Assembly: GCA_035578155.1 (NCBI GenBank)
Contig: JAPWDM010000008.1
Location: forward strand, 20,190,342 to 20,254,341
Source of the DNA: Brachynemurus nebulosus
Lineage: Eukaryota > Arthropoda > Insecta > Neuroptera > Myrmeleontidae
Direction: 5' to 3'
Length of the DNA: 64,000 nt
This document shows, in pieces, positions 1 through 11,579 of this stretch (within the stretch, counting starts at the first letter, position 1; each line of letters starts with the position of its first letter). Below the pieces are notes generated by a model. The model worked only from the letters and a program-made list of their open reading frames with translations. It did not search any database and was not told where the DNA came from. Position numbers and translations under genes: made by a program.

Positions 1-1259
1 TACTTTTTAATTAGATTTTAAATAATAAAATGCAATAAAATAAACTTGTTAACTGCTTACATAAATAGATGATTGTAATGAATATGAAAATTTAAATTTT
101 TAAGCTACATTATTATTTTCAGATCCCCTTACTTGTTTTGACGGTCCTGAAAAATTTTTAATTTTGGCAGAATCATAAATTATTTAACTCCACTAAAAAT
201 TCTGAAACTAGACGTAAAGAAATTTTATACGGACTTTGGTGGGGGAACAGCATTTCCTGGAAAAGCTGTGCCCTTTGTTTCATTCTGCGGAACTATTGAC
301 AAGGATCACTGTAATAAGATTGGAACAGTGGAAAAACGTCTCCTATGATTCTAGAAACATTGTATAGTTATTTCCGTGTCTATCCGCTTATCCAAATTTT
401 CCCTTTTAAATTTTTTGTAGATACCTACATTCTACAACCGTATTGTATGTGAAATTTCACTATTAATAAAATTTTTCTTCGATTCTTTAAGATATTATTT
501 AAAATCATATTATTATTATTTATGTGTTAACATGTGTTGTTATTAGCTAGTTTATTATTTATTGCACATTTTAAAATTATAATTTTATTTTGAATACTAA
601 AAATAATATAAAACGGTCAGCTAACAGTGAATCGATTATATTACATAATTCCTTTACACACAGTCGGACAGACATAACAAAAGTGGGTACGCAGTTGTTT
701 CAAAAAATTTTATTAAATTTTTTAACAATTGACTACTTTCGCTGACTGATATTCATTACGTATGTACGTGTATCACAAAATTAATCACACGATAAAATAA
801 CAATGCTTGCTTTGAGTTGGTTTTAAATATCTAATGACAATTTTGACATAAGTTTTTTGAAACTAAATAGGTAATATTTAAAAGATATTACGACAATTTG
901 ATAACAAAAGTGAAAACTTCACACTCAAATTACCCTGTTTCAAACGACTACCTTATTCAAATCGCTTCTATCAAGCGTGAATTGAGAAAAAAAAAATTTT
1001 TAATTTAACGACATCAGGAAGTTTACCAAATTTTTCAATGCCTTCAAAACTGTAATGAAATGATAGAATGACGAAACTGGAAGCGAACTGAAAGGTTTTC
1101 GAAGTCATTCTTTTCAATTTTTACCAAAATTAAACAGGTTGGGCCATTAGGAAAAAGACTTCTGCCAAGTCAGTGACATTTCTAAAATAAATTTCGTAAC
1201 TTTGATAAAAGAAATGTATCAAAGATTTTTGGTGATGTGTTATTAGGTAATAAATTTTT
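1..1259. other. AT-rich DNA without a clear gene
   Basis: No recognisable coding region. At 111-120 there is a pyrimidine-rich stretch ending in CAG, followed by about 18 open codons and an AATAAA at about 466. This could be a terminal exon, but the peptide resembles nothing I recognise, so it is not called. Confidence 0.4.
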
Positions 1260-1299
1260 GGAAAGTTTTGTGAAAAGTGTTTTTTTAAATAAAAAATAT

Positions 1300-1356
1300 A
1301 TTAATTTTTTCGCTACGTACGTTTCGAGACCATATAACGTCATCATCAAGCCTTAA
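1300..1356 (-). ncRNA. hammerhead-like motif in Penelope-like tail
   Basis: Read on the minus strand: core TTGATGAT, a short stem GAC/GTC closing an AT-rich loop, then TCGAAAC and a short GC stem. The order matches a type I hammerhead ribozyme (core 1, stem II, GAAA, stem III, cleavage site), and Penelope-like elements are known to carry such ribozymes. Core 1 departs from the CUGANGA consensus, so activity is doubtful. Confidence 0.35.
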
Positions 1357-1819
1357 ATAATAATATAAAAATGTAATAAAATTTTTTTAATGTAAAAATT
1401 AAAATTACTTACAGTTTTTTGAATAAAAACAACTTTTTAGTGAAATGTCAAATAAATAAAATTAATTAAAAACATTCATTGTCACATAAATAAAATAATA
1501 CAAAAAAAAAAAATTTTTCATCTGTATAAAGGGATTAATAATTAAAAATTTAGAAACAATAAAGGATTATAAATTGTGTAATAATAAAAATAAAATGTGT
1601 TGGAAACATTTTCATTGACTAGTATACTGTTGTCATATCTATGTGTACCATTGTATTTCACGATAAAAATAGTTGCTCAATTATCGGTTATTTGGACAAC
1701 TAAGTGTCTTCTGCACAGTTACACACAAATTTTGAGAAGCTGTCAAATTTGTGTTGTCAGTTTGGTTATTGCAATTATTGTATGTACTTATCCAAAGGCT
1801 CTCTAAATTTAGTCTTTTT

Positions 1820-2145
1820 TTAAGATTTTTTTTCATATTGTAGCACCCTCGTTTTATGAAAATTAAAGAGATGGTATTTTTAATTGGAATGCTGCGCTAG
1901 ACCAGTACGAATGTCTCCGCTAGCCAGATCCCACTGATGTGATTTGAGACGTTGTTCCAGCTATTTAGAGTTCTGTCCAATATAAAATAGTTGACATCCA
2001 GGATAAGGGACGGAATAAATTAGGTTGGCTTTCTTCTCAGGTGGTATGGCTGGTTTTCGGCTGGTGTAAAGGGAATTTTTAAATGGATAACTAAAAGAAA
2101 TTGAAATCTCTTCTAGCATGCAAGACGTTAAACGACATTAGAAAC
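1820..2145 (-). pseudogene. Penelope-like GIY-YIG endonuclease, broken
   Basis: The minus-strand translation contains NLIYSVPYPGCQLFYIGQ, then a stop, then LEQRLKSHQ and GLAQHS, another stop, and, after a frame change, FNFHKTRVLQYEKK. This is the spacing of the GIY-YIG endonuclease at the C-terminus of Penelope-like polyproteins: IYS/YIG hallmark, the CxxC-type turn reduced to PGC, a conserved R/K-SHQ helix and a TxLAQHS segment. In the intact enzyme this domain nicks target DNA for target-primed reverse transcription. Here one in-frame TAG follows the YIGQNSK segment and a second stop with a frameshift follows LAQHSN, so it cannot be functional. The upstream part (PFKNSLYTSRKPAIPPEKK) is a plausible linker. 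The assignment rests on motif recognition, not on a search. Confidence 0.7.
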
Positions 2146-3165
2146 TTTTTAAGTACATTGTACTTTTATTATGAAAACTAATAATAACACATAAATTTAA
2201 AAAAAATATATAGATAATCTTTGATTTTCTTTGCCTGTTACATGATTTTTTTTTTATTTATGAGAACAATGATAAAAAATACAATTATATTGTTTTAAAT
2301 TAATAAGAAAAATTTTTAACTATAGTTTTAAAAATTACTCATTATACTTTTGTATGTAATTATTTCTACTATTATTATATGTTATAATAAGCATGTCTAG
2401 TTATCTATGATTTGTGAAATTTTATAATATTTAAATAAATCGATAGATTTGTAGATATGATTTTTAATTAAACTTTAAAAGAAATAACACTTCTGGTGAA
2501 GTGTGAACACTGGAAATATGCTTGGGTATCTTATTAATTTTTGCTAGAAAAATAGACAATATTTTCGCTTTTCATTAGTAACTCCATCGTGAGGGAGGTT
2601 GAGGTTCTCTTAATCACTTTTCATCTTTAAGCCTCATTTGTGAAATATTGCAAACAAACTTTAAAATTTATAAGTTTGGGCGATTTAAACAGAGGAGATA
2701 CTTGTCGAATTTAAACGGTAAAAAATGTATTTAAGTGCTCTATATTTTATTTCGAAAACTATGAAAAACTTTAACAACTGAGAAACCTTGTCAGTGTTTA
2801 AATCGATTTAATTGTTCACCCAATGGAGAGTGTAAAAAGTGAAAATATTTACCTACAAATATTATAAATTTGATTATATTAAAATTTCAACTTTTACTAA
2901 TAATGAAATAATTAGCATTGCGGTACACAAAGATACTTAGTCTATATGCATAATTAACAAACAATCAAAATAAGACAAATATTTTTGTTTACATAATTAA
3001 CGTAATATTTAGTTAAATGAGGAAGTAATTTTGTTAAAAACAAAAAAGTTGTGAACTGGTTAATAATAATTTTTTCAACAGGCAATTCAGTGCCAGTTCC
3101 TTAAAGAGTGACACAATAAATAATACCTAATCATATGTTCGCAAACTTCAGTAGCCGACTGGAGC
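2146..3165. other. AT-rich DNA, nothing identified
   Basis: No open frame of note, no inverted termini and no tandem structure seen. Confidence 0.5.
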
Positions 3166-3167
3166 TA

Positions 3168-4455
3168 GGGTTGACCGGAATAATTGTGAATGGATTTTCA
3201 TGAACTGAGATAAAAGCGTTGTTTTAAGTATTTTTTATTTTATATATCACATTATGGTTGATTTATTTTTAATTCTATATACATTATTCAGGATACACCA
3301 CATTCGTATGAAAAACAAAAATTTTATAAGCCATTCACATTTCCCCGGTGCGGTTTTGCAAATCTTATGAATTTTGGGGTAAAAGTGAATGCAATCAGAA
3401 AAATTATTTAGAATGGATTACAAGAGAAGTGAGGTACATCAGAGTAAACCCCAACTCAAATTCTTCACATTTACCCCATTTTCAAATTTTTCATCGTACT
3501 TTAGCGGTTACAATTTCTCTTTGTTTAATGCAGGTTACACCTCAAATTTGTACAAAAAATCAAGATTAAATAAAAATAACAAAAATTGTAGGAACAAATT
3601 TATTACAAGCTAAAAATGATATTTTGATGATATTTTGTCATTTTATCATATAAAAAATCAAAAAAATTACATGAATTTCACACAAAAACAAGGAAAATGA
3701 GACTTTTTCAAGGAAATACAGTTAGCTCGCATGAATAAAACACAACAATCTATTAAGTCTAATACTTTAAATAAAAAAAAAAAAAAAATGGTTTTGTATT
3801 AATCCTACTGCTGTTGGACACTCACACAGATATTGGAAACAAGTAATTTTTCTGTTTTTGTAAGTTTTTATTGGATAAGGAAGCACAGCAATGATTTCGT
3901 AGATTGATACACAAAACATCGCTTTTTTTGCATTGTTTGTACAAGTTCTTTTTTTTGCATTGTTTGTAGAACGGAAACTTGTACAATAAGTTCACCAGAT
4001 TCTTCATCAACATTTTCAACTCTGAAAAGAACACTACTGAAATTTTTGATCGAATGGGGGCATTTATGAATGACGTTCACAATTACCCCACAATTTTAAA
4101 ATCATGGGGTAATTGTGAATTGGTAATAAATTGTCCAATTTCTTTAGCAGTTAATAAGGAACCCTCAGCGGGTTTAGACCACTTCTTTAGAAATACTTTT
4201 AACCATTTCTTACCTTTTAAAAAAAGAAAATGTATTTAAAAATAATTTTTTTGAGGATTGGTCGAAGTGAGATACATAAAATTTTGCAAGAGTTTTTTCA
4301 AAATAAATAAAAAGATACTAATACTTGGAGAATTGTTATGAAATTTTAATAGCATATTAAGATAGGAAAGAAAAACATACTAAGAGTTGATTTTTAACAA
4401 TATTAATGTTATTTTAGAAATTATAGGCGCCGTTCACAATTACCCCGGTCAACCC
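3168..4455. mobile_element. pogo-type non-autonomous element, copy A
   Basis: Inverted ends GGGTTGACCGGAATAATTG (left) and the complement of CAATTACCCCGGTCAACCC (right), flanked by TA at 3166-3167 and 4456-4457, the Tc1/mariner-superfamily target. The terminal word recurs inside (for example the ATTTCCCCGGTGCGG region near 3341, GGGGTAAAAGTGAATG near 3374, and opposing ATTACCCC/GGGGTAATTGTGAA near 4080-4120). A closely similar copy lies at 8952-10080. The short frames within are unlikely to be genes. On the minus strand a segment KKWLKVFLKKW faintly recalls the start of a pogo catalytic domain, but this is weak. Class is inferred from the TA target and from the related element at 55363. Confidence 0.75.
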
Positions 4456-4457
4456 TA

Positions 4458-4839
4458 CTTCAAAAAAAGTTATCAATTTCACTTTCTGTCCTTCTAAACC
4501 ATAAATCCGTTCTTTAAAGTACGAAAAACTAGATTAAATTCTTCCCAGAACCTCCACCGTAACTATAGGCAAGAATAATTTGAAGGTTTCCGTTTTAAAA
4601 ATTGTCGGTTATAGGTAAAAATTACAGCAGATAACAAAAAAAAACTTTTTTTCCTCGCGAACGAATTTATGTAATTCGTATTCCTCATGCCTTCTATAGT
4701 GTAGAAACGTTAATAAAACATTTCAGTCATATCACAATTATGTTGGAAAAGTATTTATTTCTTTTTCAATATTTAGTGTTATTTAGAAGAAAAAATTTTA
4801 TGTAGGACTAAAAAACGAGCTTTTGCCAATCTTTCTTTG
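4458..4839. other. AT-rich DNA, nothing identified
   Basis: Spacer between the pogo-type copy A and the decayed ORF on the minus strand. No supported feature. Confidence 0.5.
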
Positions 4840-5400
4840 TCTGTCGTTTGAAGTTTAAGGTAGAAATTTCCCTAATTAAAAACCAGCGGTAGTCTGTAAG
4901 CATTGTAAAATTACATTTTCCTAGATAACGTTTTTATCATAGTTGCAATATTTTGATGGAAACGTTCTCTGTCTTCATCACTGACGTCTCCCATATTTTA
5001 AGGGAAAAAATCTAAATGAGAGTGGAAAAAATGTATTTTCAAGAACATATTGCAACTCCATTTTATGATAAGATTGTAACATTTTATCAATTGTGTCGAC
5101 AAATTTAGGGTACTTGCCATTTCCAGGAAAGTTTTTCGTGACTTCGGTAAACGACTGCCATGATTCCTTTTCTACTTCATTTAAGGTTGAAATGAAAGCT
5201 TAGCCCTTTATTAACTTTTTGATATCTGGACCTACAAATATTCTTTTTTTGATTTTGGTATCGCTTAAGGAAGAAAATTTTTCTCTCCAAAACTGAAAGC
5301 CTGACCCCTCTGTGCTTATGACTTTCACGAAGATTTTGATAAGTCCTAGATGTTGATAACTCTACATTTTTCTGGCTAGGCGCACAAATAGTCCTCATAA
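4840..5400 (-). pseudogene. decayed repeat-encoded ORF of unknown function
   Basis: Minus-strand reading gives SDTKIKKRIFVGPDIKKL, a stop, then LNEVEKESWQSF, VDTIDKMLQSYHKME, and after a frameshift KIHFFHSHLDFFP, a stop, then SDEDRERFHQNI. I recognise this block order (FVGP-I, W-SF, SLKIHF-HSHLDFFP, ERFHQ) as a conserved C-terminal region found repeatedly in arthropod genomes in uncharacterised, apparently transposon-borne proteins. I cannot name the family. At least two stops and one frameshift make this copy dead. The sequence upstream on the same strand (5480-5572) matches the end of the hAT-like element at 25313-25837, hinting that the ORF belonged to such an element. Confidence 0.55.
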
Positions 5401-5479
5401 GCCAGATTTTTCGAACGTAATGCATATTTGCAATTTTCAAACATTTTTTTCTATTCTTACCTCCAAAAATACAGTTAAT

Positions 5480-5572
5480 GAGCAAAAAAAGTCTTCTAAC
5501 TTTGTTGTAGGCCCCTAACCGAAACTTCGGGCCCCTTTTTAGAACCGGGCCCTCGGGTAGTGGCTCCAACTG
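5480..5572 (-). mobile_element. hAT-like element end, fragment
   Basis: The stretch with GGGGCCC, CGGGCCC and GTGGCTCCAACTGACCC matches the right part of the element at 25313-25837 (GGGCTCCCGAG..CGCTCCAACTGACCCC). The last ~15 terminal bases are missing here. It sits directly upstream (minus-strand sense) of the decayed ORF at 4840-5400. Confidence 0.5.
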
Positions 5573-5798
5573 ACCCTACTTTACTACTTTAAATATAATT
5601 TGTACATATTTACTTATTCAAGGTGTGTTTTTAAGTAACAGCGTCAACTTTTCTATAGAACATGACTTTTTTAGACGAATTTTTCAACTAAAAAAATTAG
5701 ACTTATACAGCCTATACGATAAGAACGGCGAGAGGCGAGAGTAGGGGCGCCATCCGTTTTCGAACCCGTAGAACACGATTATGTAGAAAAAAAATGTT

Positions 5799-5800
<2 letters not shown>

Positions 5801-5849
<49 letters not shown>
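5801..5849. repeat. (TA)n microsatellite
   Basis: About 24 uninterrupted AT dinucleotides. The frame through it encodes only YIYIYI and is not a gene. Confidence 0.95.
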
Positions 5850-5851
<2 letters not shown>

Positions 5852-6119
5852 GTGTGAGTTTTTTGAGAGTTGCAGCAAACCGTTGATTTAATCGAAAAAT
5901 TGTTCAAATAAGAGTTGTAGATATCGACGGGGGCAACCGATTGCCATAGTCAGGAGCTTTATAGCTTCTCGGTTGGAAATAATGTTTCGTTCAATTATCT
6001 ACAACACATCCAAAATTCAGCTTATGATTTGGAGGTAGTAGAGGAGGGAAAAAATATTTTGGCTGGATCTAACACGCCCACAGCCCCTCCCCCAGAATTA
6101 ACGTAGAAGGTTGCAATTT

Positions 6120-6660
6120 GGTACGTTGATAACTTCGTACTTAGGTTGTGCTTTTTGGAGGTTTTAATATTTTTGAGCTACAATTTCATGCTTTTTCGAC
6201 GTTTTCAATGTTTTTACCACTCGAACACGTCACCCAAATAAACCTAGAGGGCTAAACATTTTGTATTCAGATTGAGTTAGTATCAAGGGAGTGCCTTTTG
6301 GGGGTCTCAACTCTTATCTCTTACTGCCACCATTTTTATACCAAAAAGAACATGATTTTTCTTGTTTTTTAACAGTTTCGTTAGGGTCAAAATCTCCCCA
6401 AATAAATCAAGAGGGCTGAAATTTTGTGTACAGGTTAAGTTAATAGCCAGCCACTGCTTTTTGGAGGTTTCAACTTTTAACCCTTACCCCCACGATTTTT
6501 ACGCCAATATTTCCTTGAATTTTTTGCCTTTTTTCTAACACGTCTAGAGACTCTCTAAGGAAACCTAGAGGACTAAAATTTTGTACGTGTATTGAGTTAG
6601 TAGTCAGCTAATGCCTTTTAAGGAGTCCACATTATTTTTCCCCCCCACTTCTCCCATTTT
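6120..6660. repeat. diverged ~160-bp tandem repeat
   Basis: The phrase AAATAAACCTAGAGGGCTAAA recurs in diverged form near 6237, 6400 and 6557. Each is followed by ATTTTGT..TTGAGTTAGTA..CAGC..TGCCTTTTGGAGG and a C-rich stretch. Spacing is about 163 and 157 bases. Three to four diverged units, not coding. Confidence 0.7.
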
Positions 6661-6669
6661 TACATCGGA

Positions 6670-8670
6670 ATTCAATGGTATTGTTAAATGTGTTTAAAAT
6701 GCTTTATTTGTATTCTAATACAAGCAGGCGTATAGTAATTTTAAAAATTTAAAAAAAAATGAACTTACTTTTATAACAAATGCAATACATAAATATTAAG
6801 TAATTTAAAAATGTTATTAAAGTCACTATTTATTTATAAAGTAGGAATTTTGGATTTTTTGAGAAGAGAAAATATCTGTTTTTTAATATTTAAAGTCCCT
6901 TTTTAATATTAAAAAAAAAAAAAATAAATAAAAAATAAAACAAAAAACACAAAGGGTATTGGCAGGTAAGCATGGTTAGGAATGCCTTTGTACGTATGCG
7001 TTTCTATTGAATTTGAATTGTCCTAATTTTTTTTGCTGCTAGCTACTATCGACATAAAATTGAAATTTACTGAATTTCAGTCATTAAAAACTTACCCCTT
7101 GTGGGTAAGAAATTATTTTTTGAAAGTCGAAAAATCTTTTGAATGGCTTGACGGATTTGGTTGAAGTTTTTATATGTTTCAGATACCTCTATGGTGTATA
7201 ATGTATATTTCAGAAAAAATTTTCAGCTTCAAAAGAATATAACTCATATCCCCCACCCCTCCCAAAAATAATTGTTTAACTTTTTAATATTTTTTTTATC
7301 AACTTGTAGCTATGGTATAATTATCAAAATTTTTTTGCCACCTTCTTACTATGATCCATGCAACATATAATTTTCTCAGAATTAATTTCCGGGTGCGTCA
7401 TAGTTAAAAAAATTAAATGCCTGAAAAGCTTTTTTAGAGATAGGTATACTCTTTCGGGTACTCGGTCGATCGGAAATCATTTGCGAATTTTGAATATGTT
7501 CATAAGAACGTTTGTCAGCCGAACACTTATCATCAGTTTGAAACCACAAAAATGGCAATTCGCTTGTAGCCTTTCAATTACATTTAGATATCTTGAAGAT
7601 ACCGAAGATGAAGGGAAAAATTCGACTTCCGTGATGGGGCCCCGCTGCTCACGGCGTCTTTTTTTTATGTTTGTATAAATACGTCAATAAACAAATGGTG
7701 TACAACTTATTGCTACACGCTAAAATTAAATTTTATTTCCTTATAATTGAAACTGAAAGTGTTCAATATTTACTAAACAGAGAAAACCAAAATGTCTTCA
7801 CCTCCTATGATCTATAGATAAACTTACTTTGCTCATAAATAATCAATTTGAAACCAGTTGTGTGTTAAGAAATATTTTTATTTATTAATTTATTGATATT
7901 ATTAATTATTAAAAACAAAATCTGCATTTCCGCTATTTCGTACGTCTTGGCTATGTAGGTAGTTATTTATTTAAATTGACAGATGAATTTATTATGTTTT
8001 TTGTATTTTTGTTTGAAGAAAATCAAGATGAAACCGCTCTGTTCCAATTATTCAAGTTTTTGGATCATAAGCGTTAAGGCTGGATTTGGAGATTCTATAA
8101 AAGGTAAAGTAAATGTATCAAAGATGTCAGGAATAAAGATTCAAGCGATTTCTTATAATCAGGACTGGATTTGTCTTTGAGACGCCTTTTGGGAACTATA
8201 TTCATGTGGAGGCCTCTTATAAAGCAGATTATTTTTTTCATTTTTCAATTATGTTGGGCTGACTACTTGAAAGATTCTTTTTTAAATTTATCATCGATTA
8301 TAGTGTTAATGCGTTTACCTATGGCAATTAGCTGCTGGGGGGATTATTTTTTATTTTTTATTTTCGGATAAATTTATAGTTTCAACTTGAAGGTCACTAT
8401 TATATTACCATTACAATTATGTTACCATTTGGTCACACTGTTTTTACAGTAAACAGATGTGTTTTATTATTTTAAATATAAATAATACAAATATAATACA
8501 AATATTTTTTCTCTTCAGAATTTCTCTATAGCTAGTTCTTGGAAAATTCATTATTATGTAACACGATAATAGTCATGAAGAATTACGATGAAATGACCAA
8601 CTGATACACTGTTTTGCAAACTAATACACTTTATATGAAATTTTTTATGTGGTACAGCGTAGAGTTGCAA
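6670..8670. other. AT-rich DNA, nothing firmly identified
   Basis: A 106-codon frame at 7358-7678 (plus) has no recognisable domain. The segment 7110-7270 has the look of repeat-derived sequence (degenerate TTGACGGATTTGGTTGAAG text) but no ends were found. Confidence 0.4.
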
Positions 8671-8896
8671 CAGTGTTGGCAGCTGTACGATAATTATCGT
8701 ACATGTACGATCATTTGATGGTGACGTACGATAACATTTTTATTATCTCACACAAAAATACGACAATTTTTCATTAAATTATAAAGCCAAATTCACTAAA
8801 TTACATTGTGTACGATAATTTACCTCGAAAAACGAAAAATACGATAATTTCGCACATTTGGTACGATCGAAGTCCTCTTTTTAGCTACCAACACTG
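8671..8896. mobile_element. short MITE, probably hAT
   Basis: Inverted ends CAGTGTTGGCAGCT and AGCTACCAACACTG enclose 226 bp rich in TACGATAAT words in both orientations. CAGTGTTGG is a typical hAT terminus. No perfect 8-bp target duplication is visible, although the flanks GTAGAGTTGCAA and GTAGTGTCGCA are similar. Confidence 0.5.
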
Positions 8897-8951
8897 TGTC
8901 GTAGTGTCGCAGATTCAATTGTTTATTATTTTCAAATATTTGTACGTATTA

Positions 8952-10080
8952 GGCTTGAGCGGGGTAATTGTGAATGGATTTTCATGAGTTAAGATAAAAG
9001 CGTAGTTTTAAGTATTTTTTATTTTATATATCACATTATGGTTGATTTATTTTTAGTTCTACATTATTCAGGATGCACCACACAAATTTTGAGCAAATTC
9101 GTATGAAAAACAAAAATTTTATAAGCCATTCACATTTCCCCGGTGCGGTTTTGCAAATCTTATGAATTTCGGGGTAAAAGTGAATGTCATCAGAAAAATT
9201 ATTTAGAATGGATTACAAGAGAAGTGTGGTACGTCGGAGTAAAGCCCAACTCAAATTCTTCACATTTACTCCTCTTTCAAATTTTTCATCATACTTTAGC
9301 GGTCACAATTTCTCTTTGTTTAATGCAAGTTACGCATACCTCAAATTTCTACAAAAAATCAAGGTTAAAGAAAAATAGCAAAAATTGTAGGAACAAATTT
9401 ATTACAAGCTAAAAATGATATTTTCATGATATTTTGTCATTTTATCATATAAAAAATCAAAAAATTACATGTATTCACACAAAAACAAGGAAAATAAGAC
9501 TTTTTCAAGGAAATACATTTAGTTTACATGAATAAAAAAAAAAAACAATTTTTTTTTTTTTTGGATTGTTTGTAGAACGGAAACTTGTACAATAAGGTCA
9601 CCAGTACCTTCATCAACATTTTCAACTCTGAAAAGGACACTACTGAAATTTTTGACCGAATAGGGGCATTTGTGAATGACGTTCACAATTACCTCACAAT
9701 TTTAAAATCAGGGGGTAATTGTGAATTGGTGATAAATTGTCCAATTTCTTTAGCAGTTAATAAGGAACCCTCTCAGGGTTCAGACCACTTCTTTAGAAGT
9801 ACTTTTAACCATTTTTTACCTTTTAAAAAAAGAAAATGTATTTAGAAAAAAATTTTTTTTTGAGGATTGGTCGAAGTAAAATACATAAAATTTTGCAAGG
9901 GTTTTTTCAAAATAAAAAAAAAGATACTAATACTTGGAGAATTGTTATAAAATTTTAATAGTATATTAAGAAAGGACAGAAAAACATATTAAGAGTTGAT
10001 TTTTAACAATATTAATGTTATTTTAGAAATTACAGGCGCCGTTCACAATTGCCCCAATTCACAATTACCCCGGTCAAGCC
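8952..10080. mobile_element. pogo-type non-autonomous element, copy B
   Basis: Same family and orientation as 3168-4455, including the interior frames that begin MRFCKSYEF. Flanked by TA at 8950-8951 and 10081-10082. Left end GGCTTGAGCGGGGTAATTG; right end complementary to GGCTTGACCGGGGTAATTG. The right terminus carries the ACAATTRCCCC word twice in tandem, giving a duplicated end. Compared with copy A it is about 160 bp shorter, mainly around the interior A/T tract near 9540. Confidence 0.75.
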
Positions 10081-10082
10081 TA

Positions 10083-10649
10083 TTCAGAAAAATTTGCGAA
10101 TAAAACTGAAAATATTTATACAAAATGTAAAAGACACGAGACTCACAATAGGAACCCTAACCGATTTTTAATTAAATTTTAGTAAAGTAACTGAATTTTT
10201 GCTTATAAATTAGTCATCTTGATTCCATAACTAGAGCAGAACTTATTTATAATACAGGTTTATAATTATGATTATAAAGCTAATCGGAATTTTAATAATT
10301 ACCAATGAATAATTTAACAAAAATTATTTTTAAAATAATCTACTTACTTCGAGTACCACTATATACCATTAGAAATGTACAATAAATTGTCTAGAATTAC
10401 TAGGGCACTGTATACATACAAGTGTACGGCATATTGTAGCGGTAACAAGTAAAATTAAATATTCGTTGTAAAGGTAAACAAGCACCTGCTTAATACACGT
10501 CGGTTACTTTATAAATGATTCACAAATACGTTTCACTTCAGTTGAGAATAAAGAATACTTTGTGTATAATTACAATTATTTAATAATATACATGTACCAT
10601 GTCATTCAAAAAATTCTGGCAAATGTACATATTTAATAGCACCAATATA
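10083..10649. other. AT-rich DNA, nothing identified
   Basis: Spacer between pogo-type copy B and the piggyBac MITE. Confidence 0.5.
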
Positions 10650-10653
10650 TTAA

Positions 10654-11575
10654 CCCTAGAATCATACGTACACGTCAAAACGATGTACGAACTTCTCTAC
10701 CTGCTCCAATACTACGACTTGTTGTTACTTGTTTGCTGTGAGATTTCTGTTATCTAATTTATTTGTTATTATAACACACCACATATATTTATTTTGTTTA
10801 TAGTCATTGTCGTTTTGTTTGTATTGAAATAGTGTCCGTCAAAAGGACGTCGATGTATGATTAACGTATGTTTTTTTTTTGAAGGTTTTGTACACTACAT
10901 ATAAAAGTTTTCCTAATTTTTTTTTAAAATTTGTTAAAGATATGGATGTTATAATTTATTTATTCAATGATTATGATAATGTGAAAGATGATTACAGCTG
11001 TTTGACTTATAGAGACGACATAATACTGAAGTTTTAATATATTGAATCGAAAACTAGAGAATGTATTTCGAATGACTTAATAAAAGATTAACAATTTATT
11101 TTGTGGAAAATATTTTAATTTTTATTATTTTTTGAGATCTTATTCGAATAATTACTAACAAATTTTAGAAAATTTACAAATGTGCCTAATGGGGAAATAA
11201 CTACATATCTATAGGAATATTTATGACTGATAAATTTCACATTCTGTAAAGTCACACATGTCCACTGACTCATAATAGTTCATAAATTAATTATTACAAT
11301 TGATGTATTTATCTATTTTTTAATTTTTATAATGAAAATATGCTTTGATAAAAAGGTTAAAAAAATTAATAAATATTTACATTAAGAAATTTTTCCAAAT
11401 CCAATTTTTTTAAATATTTTGTTCGCTTTTGTAGTATTGTTATGTAAAAAAAATTACATAATTTCACTCATGTTATATGCAAATAAACTCTAAAACTCTC
11501 CGTAAAAAGTCCACCCGTCAAAACGACGTCGATGTATGATTAACGTTTCTTGTAGACCAACGTATGATTCTAGGG
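10654..11575. mobile_element. piggyBac-type MITE, copy 1 (922 bp)
   Basis: Ends CCCTAGAATCATACGT and ACGTATGATTCTAGGG are perfect complements, flanked by TTAA at 10650-10653 and 11576-11579, the piggyBac hallmark. Subterminal GTCAAAACGACGTCGATG-type words (AACGNCGT near both ends) are repeated in inverted orientation. No transposase frame. A second copy lies at 18315-19228 in the opposite orientation and a fragment at 49156-49354. The ends differ from those of the piggyBac at 32705, so a different autonomous partner is implied. Confidence 0.85.
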
Positions 11576-11579
11576 TTAA

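Larger units (their letters stand above)
1260..2145 (-). mobile_element. Penelope-like element remnant (3' part)
   Basis: On the minus strand a decayed GIY-YIG endonuclease (2145 to 1820) is followed about 460 bases further on by a hammerhead-like hairpin motif (about 1356 to 1300). Endonuclease, then a terminal repeat with a hammerhead-type motif, is the known 3' layout of Penelope-like retroelements. No reverse transcriptase domain is visible upstream, so the copy appears 5'-truncated. The outer limits are approximate; no target duplication was found. Confidence 0.65.

Noticed and set aside
111..490. Possible terminal exon (TTTTCAG acceptor, 18 open codons, AATAAA downstream)
   Set aside because: Short peptide without recognisable similarity; acceptor-like and AATAAA strings are common in AT-rich DNA.
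1597..1806. 69-codon hydrophobic frame on the plus strand
   Set aside because: Lies antisense within a Penelope-like remnant; composition is explained by T-rich sequence.
5684..5878. Minus frame encoding repeated Tyr-Ile
   Set aside because: Translation of a TA microsatellite; the same applies to frames at 53344-53547 and 60776-61275.
7358..7678. 106-codon frame, the longest unassigned frame on the plus strand in the first 10 kb
   Set aside because: No domain, no splice or promoter context, and low-complexity surroundings; kept only as a mention.
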